A program made the translations under genes and the position numbers. Under the pieces are notes generated by a model. That model made no database searches and was not told the DNA's origin. It was given only the letters and a program-made list of their open reading frames with translations. DNA of 64,000 bases from an uncultured Alphaproteobacteria bacterium (GTDB lineage: Bacteria; Pseudomonadota; Alphaproteobacteria; RF32; CAG-239): positions 318,564 through 382,563 of the forward strand of contig CAKQLF010000001.1 of assembly GCA_934254585.1 (NCBI GenBank), in the 5' to 3' direction. Shown in pieces: positions 50,520 to 59,998 of this stretch (the first letter of the stretch is position 1; every line of letters starts with the position of its first letter).

Positions 50520-51344
50520 CTATTGAGGAACTACTTGCCAACGGTCGTTGTTTTCACCAACTTTGGCGTATAAACCGCAATTGATGCGTCTGAAGTAATC
50601 CTTATGCGTGTTCACAAAACAAACACCATTTTCGCAATAAGAATCGCCGAATGAATTTTCTATCACCAGACAAGGGCCTTCTAAATGGATATTTCCCTTA
50701 GGAGCAGGCTGAACCTGACTTTCCAGAATGTAATAATAATCAGGAGCCACCTGTTGCAACACCCAAAGATTATCACCATCATTCAAGCTGACCAAAATAA
50801 CATCAGGTAAGAAAGCTTTCAAAACTTTTACTTGCCCATCTAATCCGGCAAATTGCCACTTATTCAGATTATCGGCCTGCTTTATGAGCAAAACACGACG
50901 GTTTGTTATGCCTTCTTGATTTTCAAGAGTTTCCTGCGACCAAAACTCTGTCGCTACATCATCTGAAAAGACAGCATCTTCTCTGCCGATTTGCCGCAAA
51001 CTGTTATTAATTGCCTTAACAACATCTGCGTCAATTGCCTGTAAGTCCGCTAAAGTCGGCAACAATCTCATATTTTTGCCACACCATTCATAAGCCTTTA
51101 TTCTGTCAATTTTATCTACGGATAATGTAGAAATTTCAATATATTTACCACTGTCCCCGATAAAAATACCCTTTTCTTGCTGGTAAACCGTTGATGCAGA
51201 ATAACTGCCATCTGCCAACAAAAAGTCTCCGGATAAAATAGAGGTATTAAAAAACATTTTAAGGTTTTTTCTGGTTACAAAAACACGACGCTGACCAACT
51301 GCAACCATTCGGTTTAAATTGAATAAAAATTTTGGAACAATCAT
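50520..51344 (-). CDS. Hypothetical protein with a DUF1566/lectin-like patch
   Basis: I cannot name this 274-residue protein. It has no obvious signal peptide. A segment near residues 88-150 contains Trp-Cys-Gly-Lys-Asn-Met-Arg-Leu-Leu-Pro-Thr-Leu-Ala-Asp-Leu and, about 45 residues on, Phe-Trp-Ser-Gln-Glu. This spacing recalls the Arg-Leu-Pro-Thr...Trp-Ser-Ser pattern of DUF1566/C-type-lectin-like domains. The C-terminal part has three further Cys. The ATG at 51344 lacks a clear Shine-Dalgarno, but a near-consensus promoter about 40 bases upstream fits a short leader. A terminator follows, so it is monocistronic. Confidence 0.68.
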   Translation of the reverse strand: MIVPKFLFNLNRMVAVGQRRVFVTRKNLKMFFNTSILSGDFLLADGSYSASTVYQQEKGIFIGDSGKYIEISTLSVDKIDRIKAYEWCGKNMRLLPTLADLQAIDADVVKAINNSLRQIGREDAVFSDDVATEFWSQETLENQEGITNRRVLLIKQADNLNKWQFAGLDGQVKVLKAFLPDVILVSLNDGDNLWVLQQVAPDYYYILESQVQPAPKGNIHLEGPCLVIENSFGDSYCENGVCFVNTHKDYFRRINCGLYAKVGENNDRWQVVPQ

Positions 51345-51381
51345 AATTGTAAGAGTTAAATAATAATTTGAAATATGATTT

Positions 51382-51410
51382 TTTATATAATATTTTTATT
51401 TTTTTGTCAA
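51382..51410 (-). promoter_or_regulatory. Near-consensus sigma70 promoter
   Basis: On the minus strand TTGACA (51410-51405) and TATAAA (51387-51382) are exactly 17 bases apart. Initiation near 51375 gives a leader of about 30 bases for the gene starting at 51344. Confidence 0.65.
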
Positions 51411-51451
51411 GATATGTCTAGCAAAAAGAGTCCTAAAAAATAGTACTCCGT

Positions 51452-51493
51452 ATAAAAAAACACCTGTCATCAATTCAGATGAAAGGTGTTTTT
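51452..51493. terminator. Bidirectional intrinsic terminator
   Basis: AAAAACACCT and AGGTGTTTTT pair around an 18-base loop that can itself pair (TCATC/GATGA). T runs occur on both strands. On the minus strand it ends the small gene at 51510. Confidence 0.8.
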
Positions 51494-51509
51494 CTTATTA
51501 GGCCTAAGT

Positions 51510-51641
51510 TTAAATATTGTTATTATCATCATCTTTGCGTCCGTCGCAATCAGCTAAATTGCAAATAGCACAAACAGGGTCAATAATGACCGTGCCGACA
51601 ACACCAATGCAAATTCCCCAAATTCGCGTCCATATAGACAT
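51510..51641 (-). CDS. Small hypothetical membrane peptide
   Basis: The 43-residue product starts Met-Ser-Ile-Trp-Thr-Arg-Ile-Trp and has one hydrophobic helix at about residues 8-25. A Cys-Ala-Ile-Cys-Asn-Leu-Ala-Asp-Cys cluster and an Asp/Asn-rich tail follow. AAGG lies eight bases before the ATG at 51641. The frame is open to an ATG at 51755, which would add a very hydrophobic N-terminus, but that start lacks a ribosome site. Coding status is moderately supported by the terminator just downstream. Function is unknown. Confidence 0.45.
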   Translation of the reverse strand: MSIWTRIWGICIGVVGTVIIDPVCAICNLADCDGRKDDDNNNI

Positions 51642-51871
51642 TTCAGACCTTGGAGAAACGGACTCTTTTAAAAGTTGAAAACAAAAGAAAGCCATAATGT
51701 TAAATATTAAATTAAACAAAAAAATTAAAATTACATAATTATAAAAAACATACATAATATATATCGAAATTTGGCTTGTTCGTCAATATACAAACATAAA
51801 TTATTATTAGTTTGTTCTTCCATTTTGATTATTAATTTCTAATTTTAGGTGTTTCATCAGTGATATCTATC

Positions 51872-51900
51872 TTGAAAAACAGATGTTATTGTGCTAACTA
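51872..51900 (+). promoter_or_regulatory. Putative promoter of nagAB
   Basis: TTGAAA at 51872-51877 and TAACTA at 51895-51900 are 17 bases apart. Initiation near 51907 lies downstream of the ATG at 51891, which supports the nagA start at 51942. Confidence 0.35.
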
Positions 51901-51941
51901 TGGCTAATAGCTCGTTATTATTTTATCTGGGGAGTATGTTT

Positions 51942-53123
51942 ATGTCCGGTGATATTTGTATTCATAATGCTGTTGTGTTTAACGGCTATTCGATGATGAA
52001 AAATTGCGCCGTTTTAATCAGAAATGATAAAATTGTTGATGTGTTCAACGAAGAACGGTTTTCGCAAAAAAAATTCAGTGAAGGCACTCGTTTTATTGAT
52101 GCTAAGGGCTGCAGTATTGCTCCGGGGTTTATTGATACGCACATTCACGGTTTTGGTGGCTATGGAACTGAGGACTGTTCGGTAAAATCTATTCTCAAGA
52201 TGTCCGAAGGATTGGCCAAATGGGGCGTAACTTCGTTTATTCCGACGCTATATTCCGAAAAGAAAGATAAAATGATACGCGGTATTCGGGCAATTGTAAA
52301 AGCAATGGGCAAAGAAACAGGAGCTAAAATCCTAGGGATGCATCTTGAAGGGCCTTTTATTTCTCCCGACAGATTGGGTGTGCAATCCCCCGACACTATA
52401 AGTCCGGTAGATTTGGACCTGATGGAAGAATTGTGGAACGCTTCCGAAGGTCATATTATCAATATGACTTTGGCTCCGGAAATAAAAAATATGCGAGAAT
52501 TAGCTTTGTATTGCATTTCCAAGGGAATTGTTATGCAAGCCGGTCACACCAATGCCACTTATAAACAAATGATTGAGGGGATGCAGGCGCGAATTATGCA
52601 TGTGACGCACTTGTTTAATGCGATGAGCCGAATGCATCACCGTGACCCCGGGGCCGTGGGGGCAGTGTTTATTCACCCTGAATTATCGTGTGAAATTATT
52701 GCCGATGGTATTCATATAGATTCGGAAATTATAAAATTTTTGCTGACCTGTAAGTCTTTGGATAAAGTTGTTTTGGTTACCGATGCTTTAAAGCCGACCA
52801 AACAAAAACACGGACCATTATTGGCTAATGGTGAAGAGGTATACTTGGATAAGTGCTTTTATCGCAAGTCGGATAAGGTGATTGCCGGTTCGGCTTTGAC
52901 AATGATAGACAGTGTGAAAAATATTGTATCTTACGGATTTAGGCTTGAAGAGGCTATTCATATGGCCTCGACTAATCCGGCGAGAATTATGAAACAAGAC
53001 AATTTAGGAGTTATTGCCCCAGGATATGATGCAGATTTGGTTATGCTCAGCGACAAACTGAAAATAAAATATACAATTATCAAAGGTAAAATTTATGAGA
53101 AAGGAAAATTAGTATGCGCGTAA
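51942..53123 (+). CDS. nagA: N-acetylglucosamine-6-phosphate deacetylase
   Basis: NagA removes acetate from GlcNAc-6-phosphate during amino-sugar use or cell-wall recycling. The 393-residue product has the amidohydrolase landmarks: Asp-Thr-His-Ile-His-Gly near residue 62, His-Leu-Glu-Gly-Pro-Phe-Ile (metal Glu), Gln-Ala-Gly-His-Thr-Asn-Ala (His), His-Leu-Phe-Asn-Ala-Met-Ser-Arg-Met-His-His (His), and the catalytic Val-Thr-Asp-Ala. The ATG at 51942 follows TGGGGAG. In-frame ATGs at 51891 and 51900 have no ribosome site. nagB overlaps its last ten bases. Confidence 0.95.
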   Translation: MSGDICIHNAVVFNGYSMMKNCAVLIRNDKIVDVFNEERFSQKKFSEGTRFIDAKGCSIAPGFIDTHIHGFGGYGTEDCSVKSILKMSEGLAKWGVTSFIPTLYSEKKDKMIRGIRAIVKAMGKETGAKILGMHLEGPFISPDRLGVQSPDTISPVDLDLMEELWNASEGHIINMTLAPEIKNMRELALYCISKGIVMQAGHTNATYKQMIEGMQARIMHVTHLFNAMSRMHHRDPGAVGAVFIHPELSCEIIADGIHIDSEIIKFLLTCKSLDKVVLVTDALKPTKQKHGPLLANGEEVYLDKCFYRKSDKVIAGSALTMIDSVKNIVSYGFRLEEAIHMASTNPARIMKQDNLGVIAPGYDADLVMLSDKLKIKYTIIKGKIYEKGKLVCA

Positions 53124-53908
53124 TAATAAAAGATGACAAAGAACTGGTGGCTAATTGGGCGGCAAATTATGTTGCTTATAAAATCAATCGGTTTAAACCT
53201 ACTCCGAACAAACCATTTGTTTTGGGATTGCCGACCGGTTCTACTCCTCTTGGTATGTATAGCAAACTGATTAAACTGTATCAAGAAGGCAAAGTTTCAT
53301 TTGCCAATGTCGTCACTTTTAATATGGACGAATACATTGGTCTTGCGCCGGAACATCCTCAGAGTTATCATTATTTTATGTATGAGAACTTTTTTAATCA
53401 TATTGATATTCAAAAGAAAAATATTCATATTTTGGACGGTTTAACCAAAGACTATGAAAAAGAGTGTTCTGAATATGAACGCAAAATTAAAGAAATTGGC
53501 GGTATTCATCTGTTTATCGGCGGAGTGGGCGAAGACGGACATATTGCTTTTAATGAGCCGTTTTCTTCACTTTCTTCTCGAACCAGAGTAAAAACACTGA
53601 CGGAAAGCACCATAAAAGCAAACTCCAGATTTTTTGATTATGATTTATCAAAAGTTCCGACCCAAGCTTTGACCGTGGGTGTCGGTACAATTATGGACGC
53701 TAAAGAAGTTATGATTTTGGCAACCGGAAAAAATAAGGCTCAAGCTTTGAAACACAGCATAGAAGAGGGAATTAGCCACGTTTGGACTTTATCAGAATTG
53801 CAGCGACATCAATATGGAATTATTGTTTGCGACAAAGACGCGGTTGCAGATTTGAGCGAATCGACTGTGAAATATTTTTTGGAAATTGAAAGCAAAATTC
53901 CAGGGTAG
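53114..53908 (+). CDS. nagB: Glucosamine-6-phosphate deaminase
   Basis: NagB converts glucosamine-6-phosphate to fructose-6-phosphate and ammonia, completing the route begun by NagA. The 264-residue product contains Leu-Pro-Thr-Gly-Ser-Thr-Pro-Leu-Gly-Met-Tyr, Phe-Asn-Met-Asp-Glu-Tyr (catalytic Asp), and Gly-Val-Gly-Glu-Asp-Gly-His-Ile-Ala-Phe-Asn-Glu-Pro with the active-site Asp and His. The ATG lies inside the end of nagA, so the two are translationally coupled. No transporter or NagC/NagR regulator is in the window. Confidence 0.96.
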   Translation: MRVIIKDDKELVANWAANYVAYKINRFKPTPNKPFVLGLPTGSTPLGMYSKLIKLYQEGKVSFANVVTFNMDEYIGLAPEHPQSYHYFMYENFFNHIDIQKKNIHILDGLTKDYEKECSEYERKIKEIGGIHLFIGGVGEDGHIAFNEPFSSLSSRTRVKTLTESTIKANSRFFDYDLSKVPTQALTVGVGTIMDAKEVMILATGKNKAQALKHSIEEGISHVWTLSELQRHQYGIIVCDKDAVADLSESTVKYFLEIESKIPG

Positions 53909-53989
53909 AAAATACCCGCCTTTCTTATCTGCTATTGTAACGAACATATTTTTGCTGACAAGATAAAAGTATTATGTCAGAACTTATAT

Positions 53990-55789
53990 TTAATATGGTT
54001 TTATCAGTTCCTTTTTTAGTGCGCTGTGCTTTTGCTTATATTTTTTATGTATTTTTCCAAATGTGACTTTAGACAAGATTTTATACATATAATACTTCAG
54101 CTTTTTATGTTTTAAGCCAACAGTATTTTTGACTAACCAAGCAGCTGTTTGTAATAACAAATTTTCATATTCATTGGTTGTACGCGCATATTTCCACCAA
54201 ACATCGGCAAGTTCAACGTTGGTGTTTTTCCACGGCTTCACTGCTCCGGAATAATGAACAACATAAGGATTTTTCCGAACTTTAAAATATTCTAAATATT
54301 CTTCAAAACTTAATTGATGATCCAGATCCTTTACAAAATACGGCAAATGCCACAGTACATTCCATTTCATCGGCAAAGGCTGATAATCTCCGTCAAACAC
54401 AGAATTTAGAACACATTGATCGACAAACAGCGGATTTTTTATCTCTGCTAAATGGTCAATAAACTTGTTTGTAAAATTCATTTTCCGCAGCGTCAAAATA
54501 TCCAACAGCAACACCCCTGCTTGAAAATAACTTTCGGGATTTTTCATTTTAAGCTTATCGGTTAAATAATCCAACATTTTGCGAGATGTATCAACCCGCA
54601 TCATCCGCTTCATTTCAATATCCGGAACAGCCGCAACCGCGTGTCCAGACATATCACAGCCATATAACTCCGCAAGATTATGATTGACAACCAAATCGCA
54701 ATCTAAATAAAGGACACGGTTAAAATTCTTAAAAATCTCGGGAATGAAAAAACGATAATAAGTCGCCATGCTGAAATACGCGTTTAAAGAAAACGAGGAA
54801 ACATCACACTCATCCAAATACGGATTTATATCAACAAACCGCACAAAAAAATTATCATCAGCCAAAGACAAGATATGTTTTTTGTTATCCGTGGAAATTC
54901 CGCCGTCCAAAATATATATTTCATATTTATCTTTTAGCTTTCGATTTTCTTTAATCGATGCTATTGTCACCAAAAGACACGGCGCGTAATTATCATCGGC
55001 GGATAGGCAAACCGTCACGGCATTTTCAGAAAACTTTGGCAAAATTTCAATTTTTGCATTTTTTTCAACATGCAGATGCACGCATTTTTTGACTTTTAAC
55101 CGCTTTTCTTTTTCGGCAATAAATATTCCGGTTAAGCGTTCGGCGACAAACCCCGGCATGCGCTGATTATAATATGTCGCCCGCGGATAATCCATTCTTT
55201 GATGAATTTTGAAAAGAATGTCGAATAAGGTTTCGCAATATTCAAAAAACAACTCCCTTTTCATGATAAACATATTATAATAATAGCCTTTGTCGCGTTC
55301 TAAATATGGTTCGGCAATCGCGGCGTATTGGGGATGCTGTGCCGTTAGCCATGAGACGGCGTCTTTCAAATCAGAAGTTCCGTGACATTTATCAAACACC
55401 TTTAAAGACGAATATCCTTTGCCGTTTTTTTCATACGGCGCGGTAATATCATAATCGGCGAAAGACGCAATTTCATTTTCGGCAAACAAACGGCGGTAAT
55501 GGCATAACCCAATATAATCCGGATTACCCAATTTATCATAATTTTTCCACGCCCAATAAATGGCGGTCAATTCACAAAAATAGCGATTGAGCTCAGAGAT
55601 ATTGTCGCCGGTATCATCACCAATCATATTATCAAGCATCCATTGATAATCTTCTTGGCTCATAGCGCCATCTTTAGATGCTTTTGTTGCCAGTGCACGC
55701 CCTAAATGAATTGGAACAAGAACATCACTTTTAAACAGTACTGCCGGTTTATGATAGCAAACAAGAATTTTTAGAGACATCTCAGGCAT
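53990..55789 (-). CDS. Two-domain glycosyltransferase: DUF4422 + GT8
   Basis: The 599-residue protein joins two glycosyltransferase-type domains. Residues ~5-255 are DUF4422 (Tyr-His-Lys-Pro, Gly-Asp-Asp-Thr-Gly-Asp-Asn-Ile-Ser, Cys-Glu-Leu-Thr-Ala-Ile-Tyr-Trp-Ala-Trp-Lys-Asn, His-Tyr-Arg-Arg). Residues ~265-540 are GT8, with Ser-Ala-Asp-Asp-Asn-Tyr, the metal-binding Leu-Asp-Cys-Asp (Asp-x-Asp), Phe-Gln-Ala-Gly-Val-Leu-Leu and a terminal His-Tyr-Ser-Gly...Lys-Pro-Trp. The C-terminal ~40 residues are a basic helix (Lys-Ile-Leu-Ser-Lys-Val-Thr-Phe-Gly-Lys) shared with the next two genes. It is the last gene of the polysaccharide operon. The sugar linkages are not predictable. Confidence 0.87.
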   Translation of the reverse strand: MPEMSLKILVCYHKPAVLFKSDVLVPIHLGRALATKASKDGAMSQEDYQWMLDNMIGDDTGDNISELNRYFCELTAIYWAWKNYDKLGNPDYIGLCHYRRLFAENEIASFADYDITAPYEKNGKGYSSLKVFDKCHGTSDLKDAVSWLTAQHPQYAAIAEPYLERDKGYYYNMFIMKRELFFEYCETLFDILFKIHQRMDYPRATYYNQRMPGFVAERLTGIFIAEKEKRLKVKKCVHLHVEKNAKIEILPKFSENAVTVCLSADDNYAPCLLVTIASIKENRKLKDKYEIYILDGGISTDNKKHILSLADDNFFVRFVDINPYLDECDVSSFSLNAYFSMATYYRFFIPEIFKNFNRVLYLDCDLVVNHNLAELYGCDMSGHAVAAVPDIEMKRMMRVDTSRKMLDYLTDKLKMKNPESYFQAGVLLLDILTLRKMNFTNKFIDHLAEIKNPLFVDQCVLNSVFDGDYQPLPMKWNVLWHLPYFVKDLDHQLSFEEYLEYFKVRKNPYVVHYSGAVKPWKNTNVELADVWWKYARTTNEYENLLLQTAAWLVKNTVGLKHKKLKYYMYKILSKVTFGKIHKKYKQKHSALKKELIKPY

Positions 55790-55801
55790 ATTATTTTCCC
55801 T

Positions 55802-56860
55802 TTAAAATCTGTCCACTGCCTTTAAGCGATCTTTAAGCATTTTCTTTTTTTGCTTATATTTTTGGCGCACTTTTCCAAATGTGATTTTTGAAAGGAGTTT
55901 ATATTTGTAATACTTCAGCCTATTCTTCCGCCGTTGAATAACATCTTTAGATGATGTTAGCTCTTGTTGTATATTATTTATCGTATTTATTAATAATATA
56001 TTCTGATAGCGATCTTCTCCATAAAAAGCATTTTGATTACAGTGAATTAAATTTTTAAAAGCAAAAGCTTCACTTCCCCCCAACTCAATCCATTTTTTAT
56101 GATTCTCATACCATTCTTTATAAGCAGAACCTGCATAGAATTGCCAAGGCTTGCTCTGACCTAACAGATGAATTAAACGAGCTTTTGATTTATCTTCAAA
56201 AGGAAAAGCATGATAGATGAGTTTTGGAAATTTATCTACTTTTAGTTTAAAATCTTCAATCATTAACTGTAATATACCTTGTTCGGCATATTTAATATAA
56301 CTTGAGTATTGATCTAATTTTTGATATAGATATGTTCTTATTTTAAGTGGTTCTTTTAATTTATCCGTAAAAATAATTAATCCTGAAGCATAAGCTTCCG
56401 CCATCATATCATAGCCGGGAACATCTTTAACAAAAAACATATGAACGCCATGTTCTTTCGGGTATGGCTCCAAATCAATAGACATCGAAATACCTGTTTT
56501 ACCATATTCTAATAGTCCTGTTATATCTCCTGTAATTAAAAAATCTGAATCAAACCAAAAAACCTTATGGTACTTATCCAAATATGTCAGCATTTCAAAA
56601 CGGGCATACGGCATATTGGAATATCCTCTTAACCGTTCTCTATCCTGCTTATTTGATATCTGATAATCATAAATTTTAAAAGTAACTGGAAAAATTTTCT
56701 GAATTGCTTGTTTATCTTGTTCGGTAGCTGTCTCATCCGTATAAATAACAATATCATCAAACATATTCGGCGAATATTTTTTCAAGCCCAACAAAACATT
56801 TCCGACAGAAAACAAATAGTTTCCTGTCGCAGCCATAACTAATAGTGCGTTTTTTTTCAT
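55802..56860 (-). CDS. GT8-like (glycogenin-type) glycosyltransferase
   Basis: The 352-residue product resembles GT8-type enzymes, with Ala-Ala-Thr-Gly-Asn-Tyr-Leu-Phe-Ser-Val-Gly near the N-terminus and Phe-Trp-Phe-Asp-Ser-Asp-Phe-Leu (Asp-x-Asp) near residue 100. Gln-Gly-Ile-Leu-Gln-Leu follows near 194 and His-Leu-Leu-Gly-Gln-Ser-Lys-Pro-Trp near 235. The C-terminus has the same basic Leu-Leu-Ser-Lys-Ile-Thr-Phe-Gly-Lys tail as its neighbours. The gene lies 12 bases upstream of the first fusion gene and three bases after the second. The donor sugar is unknown. Confidence 0.8.
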   Translation of the reverse strand: MKKNALLVMAATGNYLFSVGNVLLGLKKYSPNMFDDIVIYTDETATEQDKQAIQKIFPVTFKIYDYQISNKQDRERLRGYSNMPYARFEMLTYLDKYHKVFWFDSDFLITGDITGLLEYGKTGISMSIDLEPYPKEHGVHMFFVKDVPGYDMMAEAYASGLIIFTDKLKEPLKIRTYLYQKLDQYSSYIKYAEQGILQLMIEDFKLKVDKFPKLIYHAFPFEDKSKARLIHLLGQSKPWQFYAGSAYKEWYENHKKWIELGGSEAFAFKNLIHCNQNAFYGEDRYQNILLINTINNIQQELTSSKDVIQRRKNRLKYYKYKLLSKITFGKVRQKYKQKKKMLKDRLKAVDRF

Positions 56861-56863
56861 TAT

Positions 56864-58747
56864 CTATCCTTTCAAAAACTGTCTAACCGCTTTCAAGCGA
56901 GCTTTTAAATCTTTACGTTTTTGTTTATATTTTTTACGTTTCTTACCGAATGTAATTTTTGAAAGGATTTTATATTTCCAATATTTGATAAAATTTTTAT
57001 TTCTGAGAGCTACATCTTTAATGAATTGAGAGGAAATATTTGAGAACTGAGGAGTGTTATTATTTTGTGATAAATTTTTATAAATAATCTCTTCATAGAA
57101 TGGAGTCATTCGAGCATATTTCCACCAAAAACTGGCAAATTTAACTTTGGGATTAAACCATGGTTTATTTTTTCCTGCATAATGAATAATATACGGATTT
57201 TTTTTTGCCAAAATATAATCATTCATTTCATCTATATATAAATTATTAATCAAAATATTGGGATTTGCATTAACCATATTTTCTAAATTACAATCATAAT
57301 CCCACTGATTACTTATATACATAATTTTGTCTTTTAAAATAGAATTTAATATATCTTGATCTACTATTTTAGGATATTTTATTTCTTGCAATTTATCAAA
57401 CAAACTATCTTTGATATTATCTTTGTTAAATAACGCAATATTAATTAAAAGGACACCTGCCTGAAAATAATCATCAATTATTCTCAACTTCAATTTAGTT
57501 TGAAGATAATTTTCCATCTCATTGTCTATTCTGCGCCATACTTTTACATAAATATCTTTTGTAGCTGCAACATAATTATTTTTAATATTTACATTATATA
57601 ATTTAGATATATCATTTAACACTATCGTATCACTATCAATATACAATATTTTATTAAAATTCTTAAAAATATCTGCCAAAAAGAAACGATAGTATGTAGA
57701 AATATTATAGTCTCCAGATATACCAGAATAAAAGATTTTTTTATCATATTTTTCTAAAAGAGATGAAATATTTACTATTCTAAGTGAAGCATTGTTATAA
57801 GACGATAAAATTAGCCTTAATTTTTCTTTATTTTCATCGTTCAAACCCTCGCCAATAATATAAAAATCATAATTATGTTTTTTGTCTGCATTTTCTAATA
57901 TTGACGTTATACAAACGCCTACATAATATGTATAATTATCATCGGCGGCTAAAACTATAGGGATATTTTGAGAATTTTTATTATCAACAGGAACTAGCCA
58001 ATCAGAGTTAGTATCCTTAAAAATATAAGGCAATTCTTTTATACTAGATTTATTTTCTTTCTTATTTTCTATCCATAGGCTAGTTAATCTCTCTGCACAA
58101 AAAGCTGGTACTCTATAATTGTAAGTAGATACTTTTGAATAATCAATTTCTTTATCTATATCAAAAACAATCGAAAATAACCATTGAATATATTCCATAA
58201 AGTATTTTTTTTTCATAACAAAAATATTACATAAGTATTGATAATTTCCGTTAAAAAATTTTTCAGAAAAAGTTGATAAATTCGAACTGTTTTTCTGTAT
58301 TTTTGATAGCATTATATCTAAGAAATCTTTGTTATGAAAAGTGCAAAACTGTTCTTGTACAGACTCTTTATGATGATATGCTTCTGGAACTATTATATCA
58401 ACATCTTGAGATAAATAATCTGTAATTGATTTAACATCAAAGTATCTTCTGTAATGCATAAAGCCTATATAATCAGGATTACCAAGTTTATCATAATTTT
58501 TCCACGCCCAATACAAAGCTGTCAATTCAGCAAAAGATCTATTCCTGCTTGAAATATTATCTCCCGTGTCATCGCCAATCATATTGTCACACATCCACTG
58601 GTAATCTTCCTCACTCATTGCTCCGTCTTTTGAAGCTTGAGTTGCCAATGCTCTACCTAAATGAATAGGTACTAGGACATCACTTTTTAACAGTACTGCC
58701 GGCTTATGATATCCGACAAGAATTTTAACATTTGGTTGTTTAGTCAT
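56864..58747 (-). CDS. Two-domain glycosyltransferase: DUF4422 + GT8, second copy
   Basis: The 627-residue protein has the same design as the one at 53990. Its first ~100 residues are almost identical to that protein (Lys-Ser-Asp-Val-Leu-Val-Pro-Ile-His-Leu-Gly-Arg-Ala-Leu-Ala-Thr) although the DNA has drifted at third positions. The remaining DUF4422 part and the GT8 part (Ala-Ala-Asp-Asp-Asn-Tyr, Ile-Asp-Ser-Asp, Phe-Gln-Ala-Gly-Val-Leu-Leu) have diverged strongly and are AT-richer with many Asn, Lys and Ile. This suggests a different specificity, and perhaps a recombined origin. The shared C-terminal basic helix is present. A gap of 135 bases separates it from glf upstream. Confidence 0.85.
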   Translation of the reverse strand: MTKQPNVKILVGYHKPAVLLKSDVLVPIHLGRALATQASKDGAMSEEDYQWMCDNMIGDDTGDNISSRNRSFAELTALYWAWKNYDKLGNPDYIGFMHYRRYFDVKSITDYLSQDVDIIVPEAYHHKESVQEQFCTFHNKDFLDIMLSKIQKNSSNLSTFSEKFFNGNYQYLCNIFVMKKKYFMEYIQWLFSIVFDIDKEIDYSKVSTYNYRVPAFCAERLTSLWIENKKENKSSIKELPYIFKDTNSDWLVPVDNKNSQNIPIVLAADDNYTYYVGVCITSILENADKKHNYDFYIIGEGLNDENKEKLRLILSSYNNASLRIVNISSLLEKYDKKIFYSGISGDYNISTYYRFFLADIFKNFNKILYIDSDTIVLNDISKLYNVNIKNNYVAATKDIYVKVWRRIDNEMENYLQTKLKLRIIDDYFQAGVLLINIALFNKDNIKDSLFDKLQEIKYPKIVDQDILNSILKDKIMYISNQWDYDCNLENMVNANPNILINNLYIDEMNDYILAKKNPYIIHYAGKNKPWFNPKVKFASFWWKYARMTPFYEEIIYKNLSQNNNTPQFSNISSQFIKDVALRNKNFIKYWKYKILSKITFGKKRKKYKQKRKDLKARLKAVRQFLKG

Positions 58748-58882
58748 TTTTATTCCTTATTATTTAATGGTATTATTAACACATTTTTTTGTTTGTCCCA
58801 TTTTGTTCCGCTTGGTAAAACAAACTATGTCGGGTATCTGCGACTATATGGAAAACCAAGACAAATAAATTCTAGTCATCTC

Positions 58883-59998
58883 TTAAATCTCCTCAAATAG
58901 CTGTAAAGCTCTAGCTATACATTGATCCATATTATAATATTTGTAATCGCCTAAACGCCCAAGAAAATAAACATTAGACAATGTCTTTGCTTTTTCTTTG
59001 TAACTATTAAATAAAGAGGTGGTTTCTGAATTATTAATTGGATAATAACGATCGTTTTTTCCCAATTCAAAAGCCTCTGAATATTCACGAACAACAATAG
59101 TTTTATTACTTTGCTCATTTAAGAAAAATTTTGGCTCGCAAATGCGTGTCCATTCATAGTTGGTTGGATAATTTATTGTAGCTGTTGGTTGCTCGTGTGG
59201 ATAATTCTTTATTTGTTGCTTAAAATATACGCTACGATATGGTAAGATGCCATATTCATAATTAAAAAATTCATCTATTGATCCGGTATAAAATAATCGT
59301 TCATATTCTATATTATCTTTGACATCCATCCAATTTGTATTCAATTCTACTTTAATCAAAGGATTATCAAGCATATTTTCTACCATCTTAGTGTAACCGT
59401 TAACCGGCACACCTTGGTACGCATCTTGAAAATAACGATCATCTTTTCCTATAAAAATAGGAACACGAGCTGTTACCGTTGGATCTATTTCCTCAGGTTT
59501 TAATCCCCATTGTTTTAAGGTATATCCTTCAAAAACATTTTTATATACAAAATCGGCTAAAAATTGCAAATCTGCGTCATTTTCTTTTCGCAAATCTAAA
59601 ATTGGTACTTTTACATTATAACCAAATTTTTCAACAAGTTTCTTTTCAATGCGTTCAGCCAAATAAGACGGAAAAACCTTTTCCATAGAATTGAAGTTAA
59701 ATGGTACAGGCACACATTTTCCGTCAATCCAAGCACTTACATTTAATTGAAATGTATTAAATTCGGAAAATTGTTGAATATATTCCCATATATGTTTATG
59801 TATGGTATGAAATGCATGCGGGCCATATTGATGAACCGTTATTCCCGTTTCTTTGTCCTTATAGTCAAAAATATTGCCGCCGATATGATTTCTACGATCA
59901 ATAATCAACACTTCTTCATGCTTTTGCGTGGCCAAACGCTCCGCCAAAACAATTCCAGACAATCCGCAGCCTACTACAAGGTTTTTCACTTTTCGCAT
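58883..59998 (-). CDS. glf: UDP-galactopyranose mutase
   Basis: Glf converts UDP-galactopyranose to UDP-galactofuranose using reduced FAD. The 371-residue product begins with the dinucleotide loop Val-Val-Gly-Cys-Gly-Leu-Ser-Gly, then Ile-Asp-Arg-Arg-Asn-His-Ile-Gly-Gly-Asn, Gln-Tyr-Gly-Pro-His-Ala-Phe-His-Thr and, near the end, Leu-Gly-Arg-Leu-Gly-Asp-Tyr-Lys-Tyr-Tyr-Asn-Met-Asp-Gln. The start overlaps the end of ugd by 13 bases. It implies galactofuranose in the surface glycan. Confidence 0.96.
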   Translation of the reverse strand: MRKVKNLVVGCGLSGIVLAERLATQKHEEVLIIDRRNHIGGNIFDYKDKETGITVHQYGPHAFHTIHKHIWEYIQQFSEFNTFQLNVSAWIDGKCVPVPFNFNSMEKVFPSYLAERIEKKLVEKFGYNVKVPILDLRKENDADLQFLADFVYKNVFEGYTLKQWGLKPEEIDPTVTARVPIFIGKDDRYFQDAYQGVPVNGYTKMVENMLDNPLIKVELNTNWMDVKDNIEYERLFYTGSIDEFFNYEYGILPYRSVYFKQQIKNYPHEQPTATINYPTNYEWTRICEPKFFLNEQSNKTIVVREYSEAFELGKNDRYYPINNSETTSLFNSYKEKAKTLSNVYFLGRLGDYKYYNMDQCIARALQLFEEI

